The notes under the pieces: generated by a model
Seen by the model: only the letters and a program-made list of their open reading frames with translations
The model's database searches: none
Told to the model about the DNA's origin: nothing
Part shown: one piece after another, positions 10,556-20,808 of the stretch
How positions within the stretch are numbered: the first letter of the stretch is position 1
Layout: the number at the start of each line of letters is the position of its first letter
Translations under genes and position numbers: made by a program
Source: Rachicladosporium sp. CCFEE 5018
Taxonomy: Eukaryota; Ascomycota; Dothideomycetes; Cladosporiales; Cladosporiaceae
Length of the DNA stretch: 64,000 nucleotides
Direction: 5' to 3'
NCBI GenBank assembly: GCA_002077045.2
Contig: KZ111140.1
Location: 1,930,106 to 1,994,105 of the forward strand

Positions 10556-10946
10556 CGTGCAAAGAGCGATAGTATTGGAGACACGGAGAAGACTTACATG
10601 GACGACTTGTTGTACGGGCGACTAATATACGCCCATCTGTCGGTGTTGACGGCCTTTGAGATGACCGCAATGCCGTCAATCATGTATTCTCTAGTCATCC
10701 CGCCCTTCGAAGAGACCCCACTCGATGGCCAGATGTGGTAGTTTAGCCGAGCAACGACAACAGCATAGCGAAGCACGCCACCTGACGGACCATCGGGACG
10801 ACCATCTGCTGTAATCATGTGCGAAACCATGTCTTCATGCAGCTGAGCAAGGTCTCGCAGAGAGCAAGCGGGCAATTCTGTAGCCTCGGACTGAGTGCTC
10901 CATCGTGTTCATTCACGGCTTATCATGACCACGCCGTGGTACCGAT
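10556..10946. promoter_or_regulatory. divergent promoter region (copy B)
   Basis: Spacer between the divergent PLP enzyme and the unnamed gene. It is collinear with 2940-3330. No specific element is claimed. Confidence 0.5.
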
Positions 10947-13019
10947 ATGGGTGACGATGACTCTAAGAGATCCCGCCTGAAGAGCAAGTGGGCCCGGATC
11001 CTCAAGCCTCGCCGTGACCCATCAGAGAACGAAGTTTTGCACAATGTGGACGCAGCTTCCAACCCGGACGCCTTACCTGAATTCGCCCTTAGCAGCGATG
11101 TCGCCGACTTTCTGAAACCCTCCACAGACAAGGCGCGCCCTAAGCTGGACATTGCCTTGGCGACTCGCTGGCCAAGTAGTCATGAGGTTCGTCGTGCGAG
11201 CTATAGATCCGATGTTAGGAACACCAATGGCTGGAGCAAGCCGAGGCGGAGGGAGGGCTTAAATGTGGCCTTCGCTAGGACTCCGCCTGAGATCATTGGC
11301 CATGGTGGCGACGCTACCTTAGATCCGACAAGTGAGATTGGCAGGCTTCGCTCGAAGAGACAGCGGTCTGTCTCCGATGCTCCACCAAGTGTGGGGAGCG
11401 CACCCGGATCACGTCCGTATGCTGAGCCGGTGGCAGGGCAACAAGCAGCGGATTCTCGGCCTTTGGCTCCAGCGCGAGCGCAGACTTCATTAGGTGAGCT
11501 ATCTGCACCGTTGGAACGGCTTCACTTGACTGCAGAGGAGCCTGCATTCGCCGGACAGACACAGCGATCCTCGCAGGATCGGCAGCGCAATGAGAGATTA
11601 GACGCTTCTAAAAACAACGCCATGAGAGCGAGTGAGGGTCTGGCTCTGCGGAGGGCGAGTATGGTACCCGAGCACAGCGACGACGATCAAAACAGCGTCC
11701 GCTCAAGTGAGACTGCTGAGCACTCGCAGCATACGACAGAGTCACCAGAAATCCGGCTACACGAAGCTGCGTCGCCATTCTCGCCTGATGGTCCTTCACC
11801 AGTTGCAGACCCGAAGTACTCTCGGCGAAGATCGAGGGATGTGTCACCTGCTGGCCGGCAAACGTCGGAGCTACAGAAGACTCCCGCTGGCGCTCAGTCG
11901 ATACATGGGGGCACAGCCGTGTCACCTCCCGCGCAGCAGTACATTCCGTACAAGCCTGCCGCTACAGCTACCCTGACCCAGAGTGCACTCAGTAGCCAGC
12001 GCAGCCACAGCTCCGAGCGATCTCGTCCCTCGTCCTCGCAGTCCAACCACTCGATCAGCCGACGCCCAGTTCCTTCGCTAGGGACTTCGAAAGCCGCACC
12101 AGAGACAGCTCTCCAAGACTTTGCAACCCGCATCTCTCACATGTCCGGCGTCTTCCGCCTCACAGCCGAGAAAGCCCGTCCATCCTCCCAATGCACACCC
12201 ACAGCATGGCTCCGCGCGAGCCTCTGGTGGTACATCCACGGCAAGCTCGGACTCGAGACTCTCCTCAGCCGGCGGCCGCGCACACCAAATTCACAGCCTC
12301 CACCAGAGCATCTCACTCAGGCCCACGTCGACCTAGCAAAAGCGTACTGGATTCTCACAGATCCTCTCGTCACCTACTCGGACTCCGTAAGGTCCAGCAC
12401 TCCATCAGCTGACCTGGCTAGTCGAGACACTGGATCGCTTCGCCAAAGCTGCGCGACTCTACTCGCCTACTTCACCTCCCTCACCGCCTCCCTCGCGCGT
12501 GCCCAGCTCCTCCCACCAACAGACTCCCTCATTCAAGGCCAAGATACCTCCATCTGGCTCCCATCACCTGCCCTGGACCCGCACGCTACCGAAGCACTCG
12601 GTCTAGAAGATCACGTTGATCCTCTGGAAGCACTGCCACTCGGGGATACCACCGAGAGGAAGTTTCAAGGTCGCCATATTGGTCAAATCGCCATATACAC
12701 GATGCAGACTGTGGGACGGTCAGAGAAGATGCCGTGCATTATCAGTCTACTACGCGACAACGTCGATGGACGGATGTACGTCGTGGTAGCCGGGCAGAGC
12801 GATGGGATCAGCTTGCGGTTCGGTCAGTCGAGAGCTGGAAAGGGCATCCCTTGGGAGCAGATGAAGTGGCGGCCGGATTTGGCAGCTTTAGGGTGCAGAG
12901 CACAGGATGGGTGGTTCGTGGACGTCACGCTGGGGCGAAGGGACTACGACAGCCTGTACGCAGGCGTGCATGGCAGCTTAGGACAAGCAGACAGCACCAC
13001 AAGACCCAGGCGAGAGTGA
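10947..13019 (+). CDS. unrecognised 690-aa fungal protein (complete, copy B)
   Basis: I do not recognise this protein with confidence. Residues 1 to about 390 are low-complexity, rich in Ser/Arg/Pro/Gln and likely disordered. From about residue 395 (ALQDFATRISHMSGVF) a folded domain appears, with a tryptophan-rich segment (TAWLRASLWWYIHGKLGLE), helices around HVDLAKAYWILTDP, and a beta-rich end (YVVVAGQSDGISLRFGQ, WFVDVTLGRRDYD). This resembles uncharacterised fungal proteins carrying a conserved domain of unknown function; DUF8004 is a guess. The start is supported by its conservation in copy A and the stop is TGA at 13019. There are no introns or membrane segments. It is convergent with cyclophilin after about 170 bases. 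Confidence 0.75.
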   Translation: MGDDDSKRSRLKSKWARILKPRRDPSENEVLHNVDAASNPDALPEFALSSDVADFLKPSTDKARPKLDIALATRWPSSHEVRRASYRSDVRNTNGWSKPRRREGLNVAFARTPPEIIGHGGDATLDPTSEIGRLRSKRQRSVSDAPPSVGSAPGSRPYAEPVAGQQAADSRPLAPARAQTSLGELSAPLERLHLTAEEPAFAGQTQRSSQDRQRNERLDASKNNAMRASEGLALRRASMVPEHSDDDQNSVRSSETAEHSQHTTESPEIRLHEAASPFSPDGPSPVADPKYSRRRSRDVSPAGRQTSELQKTPAGAQSIHGGTAVSPPAQQYIPYKPAATATLTQSALSSQRSHSSERSRPSSSQSNHSISRRPVPSLGTSKAAPETALQDFATRISHMSGVFRLTAEKARPSSQCTPTAWLRASLWWYIHGKLGLETLLSRRPRTPNSQPPPEHLTQAHVDLAKAYWILTDPLVTYSDSVRSSTPSADLASRDTGSLRQSCATLLAYFTSLTASLARAQLLPPTDSLIQGQDTSIWLPSPALDPHATEALGLEDHVDPLEALPLGDTTERKFQGRHIGQIAIYTMQTVGRSEKMPCIISLLRDNVDGRMYVVVAGQSDGISLRFGQSRAGKGIPWEQMKWRPDLAALGCRAQDGWFVDVTLGRRDYDSLYAGVHGSLGQADSTTRPRRE

Positions 13020-13186
13020 AGCTGAGAATGCAGACATGTGTATGCTCCATTCACTACCTTCCCCATCTCCCACAGCCCCCTCAGAACCCAAGCACCATCA
13101 CCGTCGCCTCTGGTCCCCTCTCCACCTGCGGTATCCCATCATCCGCACCCTCACCAGCACTCCCATCACGCCTTCGGCTTGCCATC

Positions 13187-14081
13187 CTACAACACACCCG
13201 CCTTGACGATGGTAGGTGGACCGTCCTTGTACTTGATGCCGCCGCTGCTGGTGCCGCAGCCCTCGATGCTCTTGACTATGCCCTTGCTCTCGGTGTCGCT
13301 GTCGGGGACTTGGCCGAAGACGACGTGGCGGCCGTCGAGCCAGGAGGTGAGGACGGTGGTGATGAAGAATTGGGAGCCGTTGCTGTTGTTGGGATGAAGT
13401 GTTAGTGGATGCGTGCAGAGTGGGGAGTGGGAGGGGCTGGGTGATGGGAAGGGAGGGGCAAGGCTTACGTGTTTGGTCCGGCGTTGGCCATGGAGAGGAG
13501 GAAGGGCTTGTCGTGCTTGAGCTTGAAGTTCTCGTCGGGGAACTTCTCGCCGTAGATGCTCTTTCCACCCGTGCCCTGTTGCTGTCCGTCAGTTGCTGTG
13601 TCCAAGCTGGCTAGCTTAGGCGGATAGTATGCTGTCTCTTACATTACCACGAGTGAAGTCACCACCCTGCAACATGAACTCCGGGATCACACGGTGGAAC
13701 TTGGAGCCGCTGTAGCCGAAGCCCTTCTCGCCGGTGCAGAGGGCGCGGAAGTTCTCGACAGTCTTGGGGACGACGTCGTCGAAGAGCTCGAAGTTGATGC
13801 GGCCGGAGCGGGCTAGACATTGCAGCAGTGAGTACTGATGGTCTGGAGTAGATTGGCAATGGCAAAACAATGCAATACTTACGAGACGCCGACTCATCCT
13901 TGCTGGTGATTTTTCCGCTCTCGTCGCTCTTGTACAGCGGGCCCGTCCAGGTCACATCGAAGTAGGCTTTAACAACCATATTGGCGGTGCTTGCGTGGAA
14001 TGATCGAGTGGTTGAAGGTGTGGAGGAAAGTATCCGAGAGGATGATGGACCCAGTCGTGTTGTTGGTTGAAACTTGAACAT
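13187..14081 (-). CDS. cyclophilin-type peptidyl-prolyl cis-trans isomerase (4 exons)
   Basis: Cyclophilin that catalyses proline isomerisation and binds cyclosporin A. Exons by splice sites and frame: 14081-13883, 13812-13643, 13575-13469 and 13382-13187; introns of 70, 67 and 86 bp, all GT...AG. The spliced product is 223 aa. The cyclophilin core is complete: FHRVIPEFMLQGGDF with catalytic Arg and Phe, MANAGPNTNGSQFFI, and the cyclosporin-contact Trp in SWLDGRHVVFG. The first 34 residues are rich in Arg/Ser/Thr and end in a second Met (MVVKAYFDV). That fits a mitochondrial presequence followed by an internal start for a cytosolic form, as known for Neurospora cyclophilin. An insertion (WTGPLYKSDESGKITS) precedes the core. 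It is divergent from epsin. Confidence 0.93.
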
Positions 14082-14986
14082 ATTTCAGGCCAGGTGAGGG
14101 GCACTTGTTGTGGATTGCTCTGAAAGGCAAGAACGACCCCGCCAGCAAGGTGGGATGGTGGGGCAACTGTGGGTGGCACACGAAACGTCAGCATTGAATC
14201 GGAGGTAAGCTGCGGCGACGCCGGGTATGCTGGCTTGGCGTTGAACATCGAAAGGGGCAGCTTGAGGAGGCGAATGCTGGATGTTGGGGAGGAGGTGCAG
14301 CAAATGCCATGCTGCCATGCTACCACGCGCTGTGGGGGTGATGCATGATGTGCTATGTTGGTCCTGGAGTGTGGGAGGACCTACCAAACACGATCTATTG
14401 TACAAATGGAAAGTACCTGCAATCTCGTCAATCGGTGTCCCGAGTCGTCCTTTTTGCAATCCAGAGGTAGGTGAGCGGAGCCCACTTACTGGTGTACAGG
14501 AATGTAGATACTACAACGACAGAAGGGAGATTGTAATGGCGATGAAGATGTAATTCATATGCACTGCCTGATCGAGAAGCATTGACTCGGATATGAACGT
14601 TGCACGATGGTGACATAAGCGGGCATCACTCCATAGATACAAGACTGACATTGATGAGACCATGGGTACATGTGATCAGCGACACGCCCGCACTGTTCGA
14701 TCCGTTTTCGCGATCTTGTCGCAGCCATCCGGACATCGCGTTCGAAGGTCCAGGTCGTGTTACTGTGAGATCTTTCGACCACAACCAGATGCAGCGAGAT
14801 CCAGGGTCCGGCTTCACCACGGATACTCCCGTCTGAGGACATCTTGTAGTGCAGCCGTTATCCCCTGCTCAACTTGGCTGCCGTTTCGCATGCACCTCAC
14901 CAAAGGATCGCGCGTAGCCTCTCCAGCGAGTCATAACAGTCCCAATTTCTCCCAACAACCGAGATCGCCCCTAGCCGTCGCTCAAG
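14082..14986. promoter_or_regulatory. divergent promoter region, cyclophilin/epsin (copy B)
   Basis: A 905-base spacer between two divergent genes. No coding frame with family resemblance was found; the ORFs here overlap on both strands and lack codon structure. It is conserved almost base for base in contig C (30869-31772), which is expected for recent copies and is not evidence of function. Confidence 0.5.
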
Positions 14987-16639
14987 ATGGACTGGAACGA
15001 CATTCGAAACCAGGTCAGCAATATCAGCCTGTACGACATAAAGGCTGGCGTGCGAAAAGTCCAGAATGGTAGCTACATCTATGAATGGGGTTAGTGTCCC
15101 AGGACTGACCCTCGGCAGCTGTCATGAACTATACCGAGACCGAGTCCAAGGTTCGCGAAGCCACCAACAACGAGCCATGGGGCGCCTCCTCGAGTCTCAT
15201 GCAGGAGATCGCGAACGCTACTTTCAACTAGTATGCCACTGCGAGACCTTCCACAATCCTTCGCAACACTGACCGTCCACAGTCAACTTCTGAACGAGAT
15301 CATGCCCATGATCTACAAACGCTTTACCGAGAAGGCTGCCGAAGAATGGCGCCAGATCTACAAATCGCTTCAGCTTCTCGAGTTCATGATTAAGAATGGC
15401 TCTGAGCGCGTAATAGATGATGCTCGCTCCCATTTGTCACTTCTCAAGATGCTGCGCCAGTTCCAGTACATTGATCAGAACGGGAAGGACCAGGGAGTCA
15501 ATGTCAGGAACCGAAGTAAGGAATTGGCTGAGCTGTTGGGCGACGTGGAGAGGATACGGGCGGAGCGAAAGAAGGCGAAGGGCACGAGGGCGAAGTATGG
15601 AGGCGTAGAGGGGGGTGCAGGGCTCGGAGGAGGATCGAGTAGTAATGCGGACCGGTATGGAGGTTTCGGAAGCGAGACGGGAGCTGGGTATGGCGGCAGC
15701 ACGAGAGGTGTCTACGGTGATGGCGGTGGATTCGGAGGAGAGAGTCATGACGACTACGAGGATCCAGGACGGCGAGGCGGGGCTGAGCGGTTCGACGAGT
15801 ACAACGAGTTTGACGACGGTGGCGCACAAGCTACACCCGGCAGACGAAGAGCAGACGCACCCGGAAAGGCACGAGTCACGCCGAAGAAAGCCGCACCACC
15901 GCCAAAGCCAAAGGAACCAGAAGTCGACCTCTTCGATTTCGGCGATGAACCCGCCACGACCTCTGCGCCAGTGATTGCACCCGCACCCTCGGCTCCATCA
16001 CTCCTCGCACCCGCCTCAGCACCAGCAGACGAAGACGACTTTGACGACTTCCAATCCGCCACCCCCACAGCCTCAACGTCGATCTCCGCGCTCCCACCTC
16101 CAGCACCCCCAAAACCAAACTACAGCTCCTTCGCCATCCCCTCACCTACAGCCGCTCCCACAACGCAGCAGCCCGCAGCGTTCAACAACCTCCTCTCCAG
16201 CAACGGCTCCGCCGCAAAAGCAGGCTCCTTCTCCTCCGCCTCCTCCGCGCCAGCGCTATCCGGCTACCAACCCACCGGACCAAACTACTATACCTCCGTT
16301 CCCGCCCCTGCCTCCAGCAGCGTAGCCACAACCTCCGCCTTCTCCACATCCGGCTCGAGCACCCCCCTCGGCGCCACAGCCTCCAAACCCGCCTCCAAAG
16401 CAGGAGGCGGCGACGTCTTCGCCAACCTCCTCTCCGGGACAGCGCTGAAGAAAGACGGCAAAGCCGGCGCAGGCAAGGGCATGACGATCGCGGATATGGC
16501 GAAAGCGAAGAGTCAGGCAGGGTTGTATGGGGCTAATGCTGCTGCTACTGCGCCAGCTGCGCCATTGGGTGGGGCTGCGAATGGGAATGGGGCGAAGAAG
16601 GGGACGGGGAGTTCGGGGTTGGACGATTTGTTAGGGTGA
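14987..16639 (+). CDS. epsin-like ENTH-domain clathrin adaptor (copy B)
   Basis: ENTH-domain adaptor of the Ent3/epsinR type, which binds phosphoinositides and links cargo and clathrin adaptors at the trans-Golgi and endosomes. Exons 14987-15068, 15119-15230 and 15283-16639; introns of 50 and 52 bp. Splicing restores the continuous ENTH stretches (GVRKVQN|AVMNYTE; ATFN|YQLLNEIMP) and gives 516 aa. The ENTH domain covers about residues 8-140, followed by a Gly-rich linker, then a Pro/Ala/Ser-rich tail with LFDFGDEP and the acidic phenylalanine motif DDFDDFQSA, the type bound by gamma-ear domains of AP-1 and GGA adaptors. The ATG used sits 15 nt before NQVSN and fits the family N-terminus. Confidence 0.93.
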
Positions 16640-17176
16640 ATGTGAGGAGTGAGATGGTCATGATCGTAGGCTGTCTTGAAGGGAGTGAAGTTCTGTGGAG
16701 AAAGCTACAAGTGCGATGGAGGGCGAGGACTTGAATTACGGCTCCTGAGTCTCTGCACATTATGATGGATAAAAGTGGACTGTCGATGCAGTAAGGCTTG
16801 GGAATCAGGATGTTGGATAGCTACGCAGGTACGATGTAGCGCGCAAGTAAGTAGCATAGAATAGAGCATTCTAGTTCTGTTCGCCATTTAATGAATTTGA
16901 TATCCGTCTGCTCACGGGGTCTGAGCCCTTCACCCGCTCCGCCTGGCTCCCACGTGTATCAACACGCGCGGTTCGGATATCCCTTCGTAACGCTACGTGG
17001 TCCCTGCCCGACAACGAGCTGCTCGCTAGCATCGGTGTACACCATGATAAGCGCTGCACTGTGGTAGCATCAAGGTGGGCTGCGAGGGATGACTGGCCCG
17101 AATGCCGCGCGTCGAGAATCTTCAAGATGTTTTCAGCGGTTGGCAGTGGAAGCTCTCGCGTGTCATGCCTGGGAGA
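16640..17176. other. 3' spacer after epsin (copy B)
   Basis: No coding feature. It is collinear with 33431-33968 in contig C. The stretch 17060-17176 corresponds to the 3' flank of the minus-strand gene at 33969. Confidence 0.6.
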
Positions 17177-17266
17177 TCAGTACAGATTGTCTGGGCACAG
17201 GCGGTCTGGCCGGAGCTCTGCGGCTCTCTTGATGAGACGTGATCGGGTGCCTGGAGGTTGAGCAAA
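17177..17266 (-). pseudogene. 3' remnant of the unnamed minus-strand gene seen at 33969
   Basis: On the minus strand this stretch reads out the last codons IKRAAELRPDRLCPDNLY and the same TGA as the gene at 33969 in contig C. Only this tail is present. Going 5', a one-base deletion relative to C (AACCTCC for AACCCTCC) and then the loss of homology at about 17266 remove the rest. Here it can only be a leftover of a broken gene or the edge of a misjoin. Confidence 0.5.
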
Positions 17267-19362
17267 GAGCCGACGACATCCGCGAAATCCAGCAAGAAAT
17301 TTCACTCCTAGCCACCTGCTCGTCGCCCTACATCACCAACTATCTCGACTCCTTCATCCGCGGCACGAAACTCTGGATCGTCATGGAGTATCTTGGCGGC
17401 GGCAGCTGTCTGGATTTGCTGAGACCGGGGCCGATGGAGGAGAAGTTCATTGCGGTGATTATAAGGGAGTTGCTGCTGGGGCTGGATTATTTACATGCTA
17501 CGGGGAAGATTCATCGGGATATCAAGGCCGCGAATGTGCTGTTGAGTGAAGAGGGGAGGGTCAAGATTGCGGATTTTGGCGTGGCGGCGCAGCTGACGAA
17601 TATCAAGTCGCAGCGAATGACTTTTGTGGGCACGCCGTTCTGGATGGCGCCGGAAGTTATTCAGGAAACTGGGTATGACTTTCATGCCGATATCTGGAGT
17701 CTGGGCATCACGGCTATGGAGATGGCGCTTGGTGAGCCGCCGAGGAGCGACGTCCATCCAATGAAAGTGCTGTTCTTGATTCCAAAGGAGAAGCCACCGC
17801 GTCTTGAGGGAGGCAAATGGAGTCGGGAATTCAGGGAATTTGTGGCGTTGTGTCTGCAGAAGGATCCCGAAAGACGGCCGAGCGCGAGGGCGTTATTGAA
17901 GCATTCCTTTGTGAGGCGAGCAGCGAGGACAGAGATCCTGCAGGAGTTGGTCTACAAGGCAAGATCGTATGATACGAATGCGGTCAAGGGGAGGGACGTG
18001 AGGTTCTATGAGGAGACGCTAAGGGATGTCAACATTGAGGATGTTGATGATGAGTGGGTGTTCGACACGATCAAGCCACTGGCTAGTGTAAGACAGCCGA
18101 ACTTTTCAAAGCACACTGTCAAGAGACGGAAGCTGGAGAGGATCGCCAATGATGACGGAACGGAGATGGACGCGACTGCGGCTGCGATGGAAGACATGAG
18201 TCTTGATGCTGGGCCACTGCGCGACACTCCAGGAAGGCGATCAGTCACGCCGACGCAAGACCCTTCAACAATCAGGACGCCGAAGATTCGCAAGACGCCT
18301 CGCATCGCATCCTCAGCCACCGCCCGCAAAGTGTCAATCGCGTCACCTATAGCACGGCGTGTCAGCTCGCGAAAGACTTCAGGCATGACACCTACTGCTC
18401 GGCGGATTAGTGGTCAGCCGAAGCAGCCTCTGGGTGCCGATCTGTCGTTCGGAAACGGTGCTTCCACAGTGCGACTCTTCAAGCGATTGACGTCCGAATC
18501 TGTACCGTCGACAATGGACTCGCTCCAACCTGAGAAGCCGACGGAGCCATACAGCAACGAGAGCTTCGACTCCGACGCCGAGAATCGAGCACCACCTCCT
18601 CTGCCACAGCGCGAATCATCGCAAGCACCGACTGTTGTCCCGGCAGCTACGAAGGAGTCTCTACTCGGCCGTCGCAGCTACGCGAAGGCCACTGAACCAG
18701 CATTTCAAGAAGCTCTAGCAGCGACTGGCGATCGCACTAAACGCGAAACACTCTCGCGCGTAGCAGAGGCCTGGAGCGCCCTCGACGAGCTCGATCCAGA
18801 AGGCGAACTCATACTCCTGAGGTCGCTGCTCACCAAGATCCAAGCCGACCCGAAGCTCGCCGCAGCGCTCCTCCCATCGCTAGCCTCAGCATCGCAACCC
18901 ACATCAATCCGCACAAAGAGCCCGACCAAGAAAGTCTCCAGCATCGCCTCCAACGCCTCCACTCTCGTCAACGCCGAGCTCTCCTCCAGCACCTCAGACA
19001 CCACGCCCTTCTCGCCCTCCCACCGCACACCGCACCCCTCGCCCTCCAAACCCTCCACCCTGCGCAATACGACTTCAACGCCACCCCTCTCGCCTTCAAA
19101 ACACAGCCAGCAGCGCGAACCCTCCAGCCCGAGTAAGTTGGTGACGTCGCCGCAGAACCCACGGCTAAAGAAGATGAAGAGTAATCAGAGTTTGGCCCGG
19201 GAGAGGGAGAGCGAGCGGCAAATGAGGGATGAGAAAGCAAGGCTGGAGGAGAAGATGCCTGGAGGAGGTGGGAAAGTGGGGATGGAGCATGTGGGGTTGC
19301 TTGAGGGGGTCATGTATGGACGGTGGGTTGAGGGGTTGGAGAGGCGGTGGCCGGGGGTGTGA
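17239..19362 (+). pseudogene. Ste20/GCK-family protein kinase lacking its N-lobe (5'-truncated)
   Basis: Germinal-centre-kinase-like Ser/Thr kinase of the Sid1/Nak1/Kic1 group, which acts in septation and morphogenesis networks. The readable part begins at LEVEQRADDIREIQQEI, the region of helix C, and continues through the hinge (WIVMEYLGGGS), catalytic loop HRDIKAANVLL, DFG, activation loop, FWMAPEVI and the end of the C-lobe (about residue 235). About 470 residues of Ser/Pro-rich tail and a final coiled segment follow. The glycine-rich loop and the beta-3 lysine are absent. An in-frame TGA lies at 17233 and no ATG opens the domain; the nominal start at 17239 is GTG. Upstream DNA is instead the epsin downstream spacer shared with contig C. 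The kinase is therefore beheaded by a rearrangement or a misassembly. As drawn it could not bind ATP normally. Confidence 0.75.
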
Positions 19363-19794
19363 AGAGATGGAGGGGTGAAGTCAAGGGGCATGAGGCAAGA
19401 CGTGGATCAGAGGAGAGAGAGCGATGTATTGACTTCTTGTATGATGCGATTTGCATGGCAGCAGGCTGCATTTGGGAGGTGGAGTTCTTGGCTTTGGGAG
19501 ATGAGATGGTGAACGGCTGTGAGCGGTGAACAGGACCGCGTGTACATAGACGAATCAACAAGGTGAACACCTACAGTGGTCGACTGTCAATGGTTGCACA
19601 CTGAGGTCCCGAGTCAAAGTATGTAACCTTGCTGGGTACTTAAGACACGCGTGGTGTGGCAATGATGTACTCCAATTTTGCCACTTCACCCTACCAAGGA
19701 ACGGTGCGTCGAAGGACTATCATGACCTGCTCGACAGCAGCGTGACAATACCAGGAATAGTATCACGATCCATAAATTCCCCATAGATCTCGGC
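19363..19794. other. intergenic
   Basis: 3' flank of the kinase and promoter side of the AlkB-like gene. No further feature is supported. Confidence 0.5.
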
Positions 19795-20610
19795 ATGGCT
19801 TCTCACACATCGACGAAACGACAGGGAATCAGCGACTACTTTGTCACCTCGCCACCCAAACGCCCACGCCTGGAAGTGACCAAGATCACTGCCTCAAAGT
19901 CCAATTCGGGGAATATCGCAACTTCAAACCCGCTCGACTCTCCAACATTGTCCATAGAGGTACCCCATCCTACCCTTCCTGGCCTCTCAACTCTGCCCTC
20001 CTTCCTCACGCCCTCAGAGGAAACCTCACTGCTCGCCTTCCTCGCTAACCAGAAATGGCGCACCGATCTCACCCGCCGCTGCATACACTACGGAGGGACC
20101 TACTGCCTTATGCCGCCTCGCTCGGCCTCGCCCTCCACGAGGAAGAACATCGAGGCACAGATCTTCAAAGCCGATCCATTACCACCGGAACTGGACTTTG
20201 TAGTAGACCGCATGGTAGAGACTGGCCTGTACTCGGACGACGCGAGACCGGAGTTCTGCATTGTGAACGAATACTCCCCCGGCCACGGCATCTCCGCTCA
20301 CGTTGAAAACTTTCGTTTCGGCGAGCCCGTCGTCGGGCTAACGCTAGGGCAAGCGGACACGATGCGTTTTCACGAGTTGGTGGAGGAGGGTGATGGAAGT
20401 GTGCGAAGTGGGCTGGCGGGCAAGGCCGCAAGGACGGGCAGGAAGGTTGATGTGGTGTTGGAGAGACGGGGGCTGGTGGTCATGAGGGGTGAGGCGAGGA
20501 GGAAGTGGCAGCATGAGATTGTGAGGGGACGGATGAAGGGGAGGGGAGAGGGGTGGCGGAGAGTGAGTCTGACGTTTAGGGTTGAGATAAAGAAGGGGAG
20601 GGGGAGGTGA
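19795..20610 (+). CDS. AlkB-family Fe(II)/2-oxoglutarate dioxygenase
   Basis: A 271-aa member of the AlkB (ALKBH) oxygenase family, which removes methyl or hydroxylates modified nucleic acids or proteins using Fe(II) and 2-oxoglutarate. The N-terminal 60 residues are basic (TSPPKRPRLEV could be a nuclear signal). The core shows PEFCIVNEYSPGHGISAHVENF, then GLTLG, the distal histidine in KWQHEIVRG, and the C-terminal RRVSLTFR with the 2-oxoglutarate-binding arginines. The iron-binding pair is H-x-E (HVE) rather than the common H-x-D. The domain is compact and resembles the ALKBH8-like oxygenase module without a methyltransferase. Single exon. The substrate cannot be inferred. Confidence 0.85.
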   Translation: MASHTSTKRQGISDYFVTSPPKRPRLEVTKITASKSNSGNIATSNPLDSPTLSIEVPHPTLPGLSTLPSFLTPSEETSLLAFLANQKWRTDLTRRCIHYGGTYCLMPPRSASPSTRKNIEAQIFKADPLPPELDFVVDRMVETGLYSDDARPEFCIVNEYSPGHGISAHVENFRFGEPVVGLTLGQADTMRFHELVEEGDGSVRSGLAGKAARTGRKVDVVLERRGLVVMRGEARRKWQHEIVRGRMKGRGEGWRRVSLTFRVEIKKGRGR

Positions 20611-20808
20611 GATCAGGTAGGGGAGAAAAGACGTGAGGGATGGCCATCGCCCGAGACCGACGCTAGAGAGGCATCCCAGTTCGAATAGAACATCCGGAGT
20701 ATACATGCCTGGTCGTGGAAGTCTTTCAAGTATATTGCGAAGCAGATGGGTGCGCTTGCCTGTACTTATTGTATCCATATCTTCACTGTTCAAACGCTCT
20801 CCGGCTCT

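Noticed and set aside
12734..13405. 223-codon plus-strand ORF as a gene
   Set aside because: It overlaps the unnamed gene and the antisense of cyclophilin exon 4, which has clear splice structure.
14281..14836. Short ORFs in the cyclophilin/epsin spacer
   Set aside because: No resemblance, overlapping on both strands, and not distinguished from noise.
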